NCBI GenBank assembly: GCA_030247885.1
Contig: JAPDRO010000019.1
Location: 124,001 to 188,000, forward strand
Direction: 5' to 3'
Source of the DNA: Taxawa tesnikishii (nom. ined.)
Lineage: Eukaryota; Ascomycota; Dothideomycetes; Dothideales
DNA length: 64,000 nt
Of this stretch, positions 11,048 through 21,949 are shown in pieces (the stretch's first letter is position 1; each line of letters starts with the position of its first letter). A model generated the notes under the pieces. It ran no database searches. It saw nothing but the letters and a program-made list of their open reading frames with translations, and had not been told where the DNA came from. A program made the position numbers and the translations under genes.

Positions 11048-12062
11048 GGTCGTTGTTGCGGTCGTTGCAGACGTGGTTCGAGGGCTCAATGAATTTGTTT
11101 GAGCAGGAGACAAAAGAATTTGGGCACAAACCACATGAACAGCAAGCGGTATAGAACACTCTTGTCTGCAACAAAATGGATAGACTGGTTGAGAGAGAGG
11201 GAAATTGAGCCACACTGTACCTGCAAGTGGTTTTATTAACTTCTGCAATTGGGTCCTTTGTCCGAGCCGCCGACGCCCGAGGTTATTAAGAAAAAGGTCA
11301 GGTGTATCCAACGCCCGATGTCATTGATGCGCCCACTAGAAGGTTAGAACCGTGTCTAGGTCGATGGGGAGTGAGGGGGTTGGGGGACACGTCTAATGTT
11401 TGGGTCAAACAAACAGTGCAAACAGGGCGTGCGCCAAACAAACGTCAACCACACGACAATCATCTTCCCTATACTGACCCACAATGAGAACTCGACATGC
11501 GGTTTGTGGCCAATTCCATTCAGCTCGTTGCTGCTTCAGTGCACGGGAACACAAGATGATGCGGGTACCTGTGTTCACCACGGGTCTGTCCGCTACCATC
11601 GTGAGTCCCTTGTATTGCCTTAAGCAACGCAAAGACACTCCGAGATGAATGTGAACGAGGATTGGATTATGACAAGATTTGCAAGGGATAAGCTGCACGA
11701 AAGCGATCTGGGAACCGCATACCAGGCTCTGAACAAGTATGAGGAGTTCATACAGGAGTGTCCGCATAGAACGGATGGCAGGTGATCGTGCCGCACAACG
11801 CTTCATAGTCCGAAGTGTGGTCGAGAGAGAAGAAGGATGTCGAATGATTCTGTTGGTGAGATCCGTGTTCTTGCGGCTGATGTTCCCATACACCAGGTTC
11901 GGTATTTCAACACAGCTGTAGCATCCGGGTGGCAGATGAAGCTAGCCAGACAGAGAGCAGAAGACAAATCTTGGGGTTGGATCGTTTATTGCTCATAAAT
12001 AATGAGAGTTTCGATGCTGTCCGTGGCTTAACAAGACCTGAATCAAGAAACCAATTGTGTCA
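11048..12062. other. Mostly gene-free region; possible small unknown ORFs
   Basis: No gene is clearly supported. On the plus strand an ATG at 11645 starts a protein-like stretch (ending KYEEFIQECPHRTDG) and another frame continues with AAQRFIVRSVVEREEGCR to about 11921. They do not join by a simple one-base correction, so this could be chance. The minus-strand frame over 11405-11893 has no protein-like character. Confidence 0.3.
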
Positions 12063-13232
12063 TCACATGTAAACATCATCTTCTTGTTCGTCCCCACCCC
12101 CGTCAACCGGACTCTTCTGAAACATTAACCAGCCGGATGCTGGTTGTAAGATATCAACCCCAAGCTCTCCGTCCTGATTTTCCTGCCCACTGCTGTCGTA
12201 AGCGATGCCAATCGAGCCAGCGACCATGATCGTTTCGATCTCTTTTCCGTTGTCGTCAACTTTTACTGGCACTCTGGTCCATCCCGGCGGCACATCATCC
12301 TCGCTCACATGGTGATATAAGATTCCATCAAGTTCGAGAAACTCTTCTGGTGTGTAAGAGAAAGACCTAGCATAACGCTTGTGAAGCGACTTGCCGTCCT
12401 GGTCCCAAAAACAGAAAGCAACAATCCAGCCAGAATATATTGTTGCTCCGCTCATCTGATTGTTCACCCCTACGATCCGTTGCCAGAAGTCGACCGTCTC
12501 AGGCGAAGAGGGTGCATCAAAACTGTGAACAAATCGTGATATTATAGGGCGGAGCAGCTTCACGAAAGCTGTCGGTTCCTCTCCGAAATCGAGCAGCTTC
12601 TCCAGGCGTGTGAGGATGGTCTGCCAGTCTTGTTTCTTCCCCAGTAGCGTGACAGTGGGCAGTCCGCAAGCCAACATGCAGGTGTAACTGAAGTACTTTT
12701 GTAAGGTACTCATCATCACTATCGAAGCAGTGACGACATCGTGCTTTGTCGTAGTCGAAAAGTTCGGGATTATCCATTCTCTCAACACCGGGTCCACCAC
12801 GTTCTTCTCCAGCTCACGGCCCATGTCCTCGGCAAAGACTCCAAAATCCATCATGAACCGGTCGCCAGTGTCATAGATCAGACACAGTTCTTTCTGGCCT
12901 TCGTGTGCAACGAATTTCTCGCGCATTTCCTCAGCATGAGCGTTGACGTACGCTGAAAACTGGGTGAGGATAGCAAGCCAAACATCTTCTGGCCGGATGT
13001 GTAGATGATGATGCCGGGAATAGGCCTTGATAGCGGCTCGGACAAATCCGTTGCTGCTTGGGGAGATGCTTGAATCGAGATCCTCGAAGGAAGATTGCAG
13101 AGGCTCGTACCAACGCTGTTCTTCTCTCGTACACGTGAGGGACAGGATACTACCGGCATTGAACGGCAAGCCCTGGTCACGGGATGGAACAATCGAAGCC
13201 CCGTGACTGGACGGTTTGATGGTCACGGGCAT
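12063..13232 (-). CDS. DUF4419 domain-containing protein
   Basis: An uninterrupted single exon of 389 residues from the ATG at 13232. The family signature is clear: NGFVRAAIKAYSRHHHL, then RPEDVWLAILTQFSAYVNAH, later FWQRIVGVNNQMSGATIYSG and WIVAFCFWDQDG. DUF4419 proteins are common in filamentous fungi, usually of this size, and have no established biochemical role. No signal peptide or membrane segment. The acidic C-terminus (GGGDEQEDDVYM) is probably disordered. The frame is clean, unlike many neighbours. Confidence 0.88.
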   Translation of the reverse strand: MPVTIKPSSHGASIVPSRDQGLPFNAGSILSLTCTREEQRWYEPLQSSFEDLDSSISPSSNGFVRAAIKAYSRHHHLHIRPEDVWLAILTQFSAYVNAHAEEMREKFVAHEGQKELCLIYDTGDRFMMDFGVFAEDMGRELEKNVVDPVLREWIIPNFSTTTKHDVVTASIVMMSTLQKYFSYTCMLACGLPTVTLLGKKQDWQTILTRLEKLLDFGEEPTAFVKLLRPIISRFVHSFDAPSSPETVDFWQRIVGVNNQMSGATIYSGWIVAFCFWDQDGKSLHKRYARSFSYTPEEFLELDGILYHHVSEDDVPPGWTRVPVKVDDNGKEIETIMVAGSIGIAYDSSGQENQDGELGVDILQPASGWLMFQKSPVDGGGDEQEDDVYM

Positions 13233-13649
13233 ACTGATATTGCACGCTCTTGTTTTTTATTCTTGGCTGGAACTGGGTGGAACTCGAATATCGAGGCGAA
13301 GCTGGGCTTTTAATATCCGCACGGCAAGGCTGCCTAACATTCATGCCTGCAGCTTGGCGCAGACTGCGGTCAAGTACCTCCCCTGTTACGAGTTTCAGTG
13401 GCCAGTGTGATTGGTTAGAGACACACCGGAATACCTGCGCGTCTGACAGATTGCCTTGCACAGCCTCACAGCCCGCGGGGTACAATACCAGCTAACAGAA
13501 ACTGCAACCGTATGGGGATGGCAACCCTTTCCTGCTGGCAGTTTGCCAGCTCTGATCTTCGCTGGAAAGAAACTGGTAATCTCTACCAGTAAGAGCGTAC
13601 GCACACATCTTCACATGTCATCACTAGCTATTCGAACGTCAAACCCATA
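13233..13649. promoter_or_regulatory. Divergent promoter of DUF4419 and HET genes
   Basis: 417 bp between divergent starts. No further gene seen. Confidence 0.5.
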
Positions 13650-15452
13650 ATGGCAGCACAGCGTTCGAAACTAGTCTACGCACCTCTGGACCACACTCAG
13701 ATACAGATACGGGTACTTGTCATAGCTCCGGAGTCCGTGTCTGATGCCGTTATCTGCCGATTGGAGCTCATCGAATTGAACAAGTCTTTCGTCCCTTACG
13801 AGGCTCTTTCCTATACTTGGGGCACTGGCAAAGCTACAAGATGGATCAAGGTAGACGGACAGCCCTTCCCTGTGACGCCGAATCTAGATTTGGCGCTGAG
13901 ACGCTTACGGTATCCTGGAGAGGAGCGGTGCATCTGGGTGGATGCCATCTGCATCAACCAGTCCGATATAGCGGAGCGAAACTCACAAGTCTCGTTGATG
14001 CACCACGTGTATAGACTTGCAGCTAGGGTCATAGTGTGGCTCGGACCTGCATCTCACGACAGTCATCTGGCGATGGACCAGATCGAAAGGCTTGCCAGGC
14101 AATTTGATGATTTTTACAGTCATCAACCGGGCAACCGACATGTTTCAAATCGTGGCATTGCACCAAGTCCCATAATCCATTTATTCAACAGGCCTTGGTG
14201 GCGACGCGCATGGGTCCTTCAAGAAGTGGTCTGCTCTCAGAGAGTCCTTTTGATATGTGGTGAGCGAACAACATCCTGGGAGAACTTGGTGAAGGCCGGC
14301 CAGCAACTGGGTTTTGCCGGAATGGAAGCGGTCGATGCTTGGACTTTTGCCGTTGCACAATTAGGAATGATTGCTGATGTATGGATTTCGCGAGCCGTGG
14401 ACACGCACCGCGTTTTCCACAAGCTGGAAGCGACTTTGGTATACACGCGCAATCGTTCGGCAACCGATCCTCGCGACAAGATTTTTAGTATTTTGAACCT
14501 TGTACCCGAAAGCGAGTGGCCAGGAAAGCCGGATTACTCGAAAGATACAGCAGAAGTTTACTCGGCAGTAGCAGCGCATATCATCCTTAAGACAAGAAGA
14601 CTGGACCTCTTGCGGGTTTGTGAATTGCCAGATTACCCGATATCCGACAGACACCTGCGTCCATCGTTTCAACAAGGGGCAGTCTTGAACCTGCCCACTT
14701 GGGTACCCGATGGTCCGTGTCAGTGACAGAGGAAACGTGTTGAACGCAGTCGGTATCCACTTCGATACGGTGGCGTTTACTTCACCTCCTGTTTGCGTGC
14801 AACGATTTTCTGATATTGAAAGAACTGGAATTTTGGACAGGCTCGAGCGGATTGCAACCGGCTGGCAATCTGACGGCAGAGTGGAAGGGCTAGAAGATCG
14901 TCAACACATGGAACCCTTCTCAAGCATCGTGTCACTAGGCTGCTTTTCGCACGATGAGACGGAATTCCAGGATTTCTGCAAACGGTATTGGAGGTGGCGG
15001 AAGGGTCAAGCTGAACCTGAGGAGGGCAATAGGACCTGCAGAGAGGTCTTTTTGCGATCATGAATCGGGTCATCTACAAAACCGTCAATGGCCTGCTAGG
15101 TCTTGGACCTCTTGCTGCACAGCCTGGGGATGTGGTCGTTGTCCTGCTCGGTTGCCAAGTACCGCTTCTGCTCAGGCCGCGAGTGAAGTGCACGCTTGTC
15201 GGCCAAGGCTCATACAGGGGACCTGACCATGGCTCACTCAATTCTTCACAGGCCTTCCCTGACAGTTCATCGTCAAATACAGGAATTGATGGGTATACTG
15301 TAATCGGCGAATCCTGTCAGTTACCAAGCCAGCATTCAATGCCGAAAGATTTTACTGATCTTATTGCAGATATCCAGGGCGTCATGAACGGAGAGATTCT
15401 AGCATCTTTTGAGGAAGGAGAGACAGAACTCGAGGAGTTTCAGATTCATTGA
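13650..15452 (+). CDS. HET-domain (heterokaryon incompatibility) protein, frame interrupted
   Basis: The HET domain is whole: VPYEALSYTWGT (about residues 48-60), IWVDAICINQ (about 94-103), ARVIVWLGPA, and RPWWRRAWVLQEV. The C-terminal region also shows the family pattern: GNVLNAVGIHFDTV, a GLLGLGPLAAQPGDVV stretch, and a final VMNGEILASFEEG. An in-frame 54-bp intron (15316-15369, GTCAGT donor) turns the end into GESYIQGVMNGEIL, as in homologues. The reading frame is broken about twice between the HET domain and the C-terminus. Some HET-domain proteins trigger incompatibility cell death on non-self contact; whether this copy is functional cannot be told from the sequence. About 580-600 residues in all. 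Confidence 0.8.
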
Positions 15453-15834
15453 AGCCTTGTCGAACAAGCATGCAGTGTCACATGTCACCGAATAGAGACA
15501 GAAGGGAAGCAGAGAAGTGTGAGGGAGAGTGTGAGCGCGGAGGACTAGATCAGTATATATAAACCCAGATTATCTAAACGTTTTCTCCATTTTCCCCAGA
15601 ATCTCTGTGTACGGACTGTTACCCGTCGAATTGCTCCCGCGGTTAGCAAACACGGATATGATAGCCTGTCGTTGCACGAAGAAGCGATAGGAGGTATGTC
15701 AGTGCTTTTTATATTTCAATAGTGCGCTAAGTTACCATCTTTGTGCATTACTCGATAGAGAGAGCACACCATCGCGTGATCCTGCGCATCACAATGGAGC
15801 CTCCCAAGATCCACACAGAAACAATACAGCCGAG

Positions 15835-16502
15835 CTATATCGCAGATCCCAGTAACCGCACAAACACGACGATGATGCTGGCGACTTCTTCGCCTCCGCC
15901 ACGAACTCGCCCCGAATGATGTTGCACGGTGCAAATCTGTTGTTGCTAATAGACGCGTGGGCGGGCTCGAGATAGATTCACCTTGTTGGTGCGGCTGCTG
16001 ACTAGGTGGATGTGTTCCTCTTCTGGACATGGACTAGACGAAGGCTCTGCTGCAATGGTTTCTGACATTGGACCATGGCGATTGAAGTGCTCTAAACAAG
16101 CGGTAAAGACGTCGCCGGCAGGCTGGCGATCAAGGTACCGCACTACTTTGGACAAGGCACTGTTGAGTCGCCTTCGTACGTATCACCTGCAGACAGGCCC
16201 TCTGCCGGATAATGTCTACCAATATGCAAAGCCGTGGTGTAGAGGCCAATCCCAGAACATCAACCATCTTGAATGTCATAAAGATATTTGCGTCCATTTC
16301 TCTCACCGTGCGTCAAACGTAAACAGAGAGGCAGAATTGGATCGTCCGAGTGCCCGAGACTCTGCGGGTTAGGGACGTTGCGATTCGCATCCCCTAAACA
16401 AGGAATTGCAGCAGCGCCACACGCAACCCCTACATGTGCTGTAACTTGTGGCAGGAGAGCTGTGACGTTGATAACCACACGCTGAAAACAAACGTCTGCC
16501 AT
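15835..16502 (-). CDS. Unknown protein, three-exon model, possible C-terminal membrane helix
   Basis: I do not recognise this protein. A consistent model is 16502-16307, 16186-15982 and 15936-15835, with GTGAGA and GTGAAT donors and CAG acceptors. It reads through exons 1 and 3 without stops but needs one extra base near 16147-16152 (minus-strand CCAAAG) to connect PCPK to VVRYLDRQPAGDVF. Visible features: an N-terminal hydrophobic, Cys-containing stretch (HVGVACGAAAIPCLGDANRN), a middle part CLEHFNRHGPMSETIAAEP, and a final hydrophobic helix VASIIVVFVRLLGSAI before the stop. About 167 residues. Supported only by frame and splice consistency. Confidence 0.4.
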
Positions 16503-17285
16503 GATTTAGGACAAAAACTGGGCGTGCTCTGAGATAGCCAACGGACTTCGTCTTCGGTCAGATATCCTGTATTGGAGAAAATTATGGCGACGCTGAGCAT
16601 GCTCAGATCAGAGGTAGATGATCATGCTGCTGCTGTTCGACAGCATCAGCATGAGCGTTGCCATGGGCGCAGGCCGAGCAGAACCCATTTGGGATCTTTG
16701 GTGCATTCTAACGAGTTATGACTGCCTGTACCTAGGCAGTACTTAGATCAGCTGATAGTCACGTGCCAGTTAGAAAACCCTCGGTTGTCCAGATCCTCTT
16801 TCACAACAGACGTCGATGCTACGAATCATGCCGTGACCGTCTATCGAGAATGAGAACCTCACCTCCTATGCTTCAAAAGGTCTCTTTCAGCTGGATTTCT
16901 TTTCCAACACCGTTATGCCTAGGGATCGCTATGGCGAGACGAAGGGAGTATCTTGCGTCTGCATTTTAGGGATATCTGCGGACATGCGGCTTGCAGATAT
17001 AGAGGCGAATAAGCCCAGCGGCGAAGTCTCTATACTGGTTATGGCAGTTGAGGTGAACGATCGGTTAGGACATTGGAACCACCACTTCGACGATCTCTTC
17101 ATGGCCCTTGATGGCCATGCCCATCAGATGAGCGAACACTGTTGCATCAACCTGACATAATACACGATGAAGTACCAACCATACGCTTACGACACACCAC
17201 TAGCGGCCCATTTCCGCTTGCTGAACGCCTTTGCAAATGCCACAAAAGATCTCTCCTCCTCTCTGCCATCCTCGCTCTCACAACC
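16503..17285. other. Gene-free region between unknown gene and POM152 3' end
   Basis: No supported coding region. Short frames on both strands (for example 16763-16969 and 16915-17160) show no domain or codon signal. Confidence 0.45.
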
Positions 17286-20200
17286 TCAATACGTCAACAT
17301 CTTCCCGCCCTTCTTCCCAAAGTCCACTCCCGCCTTCGTATAGGCGCAATACCTATCCTTGATAGCCACGACTTCATATGTGCCCTCCTCGCTCGCTCTA
17401 ATCGTCATACTGTACTCCTCGCTGACCTCACTCCTCATCTCGAGCACCTGGCTCTTGTGCCCTTTGCGAGCATTCGTGCTGCGTGTCCACGTGAACTCAA
17501 AGGGCGGCGTGCCTCCGAAGTCGAACGTGATTTCTACCTCACCGCCCTCGTGGATGTCCACATATGACTCACGGCCCTTGGATACACGCACAGATGGCAT
17601 GCCATGAATGCGCCGCAAGATGTTGTAGTTGGCGCGACATTGCGATCCGGAGTCGGTAAGACCGGTGATAGTAAAGGTGCCAGGCTTCTCAGCCAGACGC
17701 CGGAAGGGAGTGCTGCTAGAGACCGCCTTGCGAGAGATGCCGTTGAAATCGTAGTAGACATTGAAAGGCGCCTGACCGGAGAGCGCATACGAGATGCGGT
17801 CGCCGACGCAAAAGTCGTCTTGGTGCTCGAGCGGCGCGATAGTTGGCGCATCGTGGACAGAGATCTGAACGCGTGGAGAGGATGAGTCAAGAACACGCCC
17901 GCATCCGCGGCTGTCTTGCACTTTACGAATGGAAACGGCGCTGTTCCCGAGATGGAGTGATTTGTGCGGGATCCGCAGCTGGTGGTTAGTTGATGCAATG
18001 TGCGAGACGCTGATGATTTCTGGTCGCGCGGTGCCGTGATGCTTGATTTCGAAGTCCACGCTGAACGGAGGTTGGCCTGTGAGAGTAATGGGGATGACTT
18101 CTTCGCCGGCAGATTCCACGGAGCAGTAGCTGTATGTCTTGCCCGGGTTGGTGAAGCGTGCGGTAGGACGTGGATTGACGCGCTGTTGAAGGATGAGGGG
18201 CGAGAATTGTCGGACATCGTGGTCGTAATTGTAATCTCCAAGCTCGGTAAACTTGTATTCGACAACACCGGGCTGGGTGGTATCCAGGCGGACCGAGGAC
18301 GACCCCAAGGCTGCGTTGAGCGTTTTGACACGCATTGCATTCGAGCCCTTGTCTGGCTTGATGCGTTCCTCGTATTTGACTTCGAACGGGGGAACCTGAT
18401 GGAGTCAGTATTGAGGAGCAAGATATCGTAAGCAATGCTTGACTTACCACTGATGTGGAGATCAACAGAATCCTCCTCGCCCTCACAGACCTCGTGCTTG
18501 ATGTACTTCTTGCCAACTTGCTCGGCATACGAGCCTTCCGCGATCCGCATTTGAGGCCTGGTCACCCACTTCACTTCGAACTTGTTGGTGCTCTCATCAG
18601 GAGCACCCGGACAGACGGCGTCGCTGACCGACATGATTTCGTAGGTACCTTCGTCCTGCACTTCGATGCCGTCGTTGTTGCGCGACATGGTAGCCTGAGT
18701 TTCATGGCCTTTGTGCCGGTATGTAATCGTCCAGGGTGCATCGCCACTGAGTCTGACCGGCAATCGCACCTTCTTGTCTTCCAATGTCTTGATCGAACGA
18801 CCGCCTTCAACCTGGCCGAAGGAAGCCTTTGGTCTTTGATGACGGACGTGGATCTTGGCATCATCCTTCAGGAACTCCTTGCAGCCCATCCGATCGGTGA
18901 CACTAGCCAAAGCCAGCGTGTAGTCGCCGCCCTTCCTAAGAACGTCTGTACAGATATCCGTCTCCTCCTTATCAATATCGCGCATTTCGTGCCGCTTACG
19001 ATCGTTGCCGCGCACAACTTCGTATTCCAGACTGAATGGTCCCTCGCCGCGGAACCGGACGGTGTAACATACTTGCTCATCGATGCACACCTGTTTTGGA
19101 GACGGGTGGACGATGTGCGCCGAGGCTGATGGTTTGACGTCTTGCTCGACGACAAGACCTTCGCCATGCAAGGCGTGACCTTTGTAAACCGCGTCGCTGA
19201 TCTCCGTGAACTCGTAGGTGTAATGACCTGCTCTCTCTGGTGCAAGTTCAATTTGACCCCTGAGCCCTTCTATAGTCTTCATGGCGATCTTAGAATCTCC
19301 CCTGCCATGGTCCACCCGAGTCACCTTGTACTGCACGTTGAAAGGTGGCGTTCCTGTCAAATGCAGATCGACACGCAATCCAACGGCCTTCTTAGCACAC
19401 TTGTCAAAGATTTCTTCCTGATCAATACGCAGGCTGGGCTCTGGTGGGTTTTGCAAAAGGCAAGACGCAGGCTCGTATACTTCTCCAGAGCAGAACTCTG
19501 TTTTCACCCTGGTAAGTGTGTACAGACCAGGGTGTTGGACAGTTGGGTTCGAATGCGCGTTCTTGATTACGATCTGTCTTCGCAGAGCTGAATCGCTGTG
19601 ATCGCCGTTGGGTAGAAGCTTGTCCTCGGGGGTGAACAAATACTCCACTTCATATGGCATGTCAAGGAAGCCACCTCTTCCTGTGGAAGTCTTGACTACA
19701 GGAATACCTGCGCTCATACCTTTTGCAACCTTGAGAGGATGCTGTGGATCACAGCCATTCAACTGTACTACCGGTCTTTCGTGGACGGTAATGACCTGGT
19801 GCAGATGTGATGCTTTGGCCCTGGTCCTATCCTGGTTGTCATGCTCGCGTTGGGTGTAAGAAACTGCGTTACCGAAGGCGTCCGTAACTTCTTCCAAGGA
19901 GAAGGCCCACTTCCCACTCGTTCCCAGGCTTTCACCAGTGGCACCGTAACAGTTTGCGCGCGAGCCCAAGAGATGTCCACATTGCCGCGCAGCGTCAAAG
20001 CGTCTGAGGTTTGGTGTGAAAGGGGCGACACAAAATCCTCCGGCTGAATGCTTTGAAAATGGGCTTCATGTTCGATCTGATTGACGACCTTCCGGTACTT
20101 GAGTCTCAGTGGTGGAGTTCCGGTCACTTTCAGCTCGAGATTGGAGAGATCACCCTTGCAACGATGTGCGTCTGTAGGTTCGACCATAGCTTGTGGGCAT

Positions 20201-21179
20201 TGAACGATTAACGTATCCGATACCCGGCGCCTCTGAACCTCGAGCTTTGACTCATCAATGACCTTCTGGAGAACGTACATGCCCGTCTTCTTAACTGGGA
20301 ATCTTAACATCAAAGGTTGATTAGGGGCATGATGCGGGAAGCCCTTGCGGCTTCTTTTGTCATCTTCCGGATCTGCGACGCAGTGATATGGGTGGTTTCG
20401 TTCTGCATAGTATCCAAGTCAATGCGGAGCAGATCGATGCTGATTGGTGTCGTTTGATTGATTTGAATAGGGAGGTGAACTTGTGGTCTTGACGAGTCGA
20501 GGCAATAGTGCTCACGGCCCGGGTTCAGGATAGCGGATCTGCGACGTATGTAAGCAGTTGTTCGTTACAAAAACTGAAATGTCATATACCCTTCCGGAAG
20601 AATGTGGACCACCGTTCTACCCAGGATCAGGGAAGCATTGTGAACAACGTCTGAGTGTTTGACGTGACGCTCAGAAATGGCGAGTTCACGGTCATAGAAA
20701 ATCTTCGAGATAGCAACCAGACCAGCGCCAAGCGGTATGGGTATCCTAAACATCAATATGCCGTCCAATATAGCGTGCGCTATAAACAGGACGGTCATGG
20801 TCATGGAGGACCACTCCAGCCATGGTATCCTCAGCTCCGGCAGCCCAAAGAGAAATATGCCGTCGAACGCTACCCATTTCATGAAGAGCCATAACGACTC
20901 AGTCTCCTCCTCTTGCAAATAATGAAAGTCGTAGAGTCGCCATGCCAGAAGTGCGACGTAGAAGGCGACAACGTACAGCCTCTGTTGAGGTGCGTCTATG
21001 GTCTCGAATGGTATTAACGGTCCGCTGTCACCATCGCTGTTCTGTTGCTGCTGCTTGAGCGCATTGACATCCGGTAGCGGTGACCTCAGCTGGGACGCAC
21101 TTCCTGACGCTCCGTCTCTCCGGCCAGTGTTCTGCGGTGTCGCAGGGTACGCGGATCGAAGACGAGGTGTGCCGTTCAT
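17286..21179 (-). CDS. POM152: Nucleoporin POM152, transmembrane ring component
   Basis: POM152 anchors the luminal ring of the nuclear pore complex. The start at 21179 (MNGTPRLRSAYPATPQ) is the family's usual N-terminus. Transmembrane segments follow at about residues 65-85 and 95-175. The long luminal part is a series of Ig-like repeats, each with a GxxPF motif (TGTPPFNVQYK, RGEGPFSLEYE, TGQPPFSVDFE, SGQAPFNVYYD, GGTPPFEFTWT). Exons: 21179-20590, 20538-18448, 18395-17286; about 1,264 residues, normal for the family. Frame breaks: one missing base at 20324-20327 (a CCCC run before the PNQPLMLRFPVKKTG stretch), one near 19934-19937 (before GESLGTSGKWAF), and an unresolved exon 2/3 junction near 18448/18395. 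Confidence 0.93.
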
Positions 21180-21949
21180 CGCATCATGCGCACGGGATTC
21201 TCCAGCGAGGTGGCTGTCAGTCCAGTGAGCGTGTTGAAAGGCTTGTGTGGGTAGTTCTTCAAGTGCCAGTGAGAGTCCTGAATTGGCTGGGTCCGAATTG
21301 TTGGTGATAGGTTCAAGTCGTGTAGTTTTGTTTGCACTGTTCTGTTCTGCTTTCCTCCAGACGCGAAGCACGCGGAGCTTCGAAACATCGACGGGGGTTC
21401 TGGCGGGCCGAGCCGACGCGTTGACGCTAGCGTTCACGCTCGGTGGCCGAGTTCAAATCTCCACGTGAGGTAGCGATGATGCTGCTGCTCCTGCTGCTAT
21501 AACCAGGAGTATTTCATGTGGAGATCTTATTTGTTGGCACGTCAAGTACCGAACATTGACGCGATCGCCTACAATTAGTGAATGAACGAAAGTGTTGTCA
21601 GTATGAATTTCACTCCGTGGCCACTTTGACACGCGTCTGACGCGCCCAAGATTCACGTCGGTTCTATGCGGTATTCATGGTCGATACTCTGCGGATTCAC
21701 AATGCTAGCAAGCTGTTGCAATCATGGCCTCGATCTTGTCGTCCTCTGCCGTAGGCTCTAAGGACTCTCCACTCTATATTGTTCGGTTTTGCTATGCGCG
21801 TTTGGTTTGCTGATCGCTCTCCTTTCAGCCTGTTTCACAAATACCTCCCTCCCCATTTATCAACGTCTGCAACAGGCTCCTTCCTTGCCATCCCATCATC
21901 TCAACTCCATTATCCGTTAAAGATAACATATCAATAATCCAATACAAAA
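21180..21949. promoter_or_regulatory. Divergent promoter of POM152 and UCH gene
   Basis: 770 bp between divergent starts. The POM152 frame stays open upstream of 21179 to about 21437 without another ATG, so I read it as 5' leader. Nothing else is supported. Confidence 0.5.
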
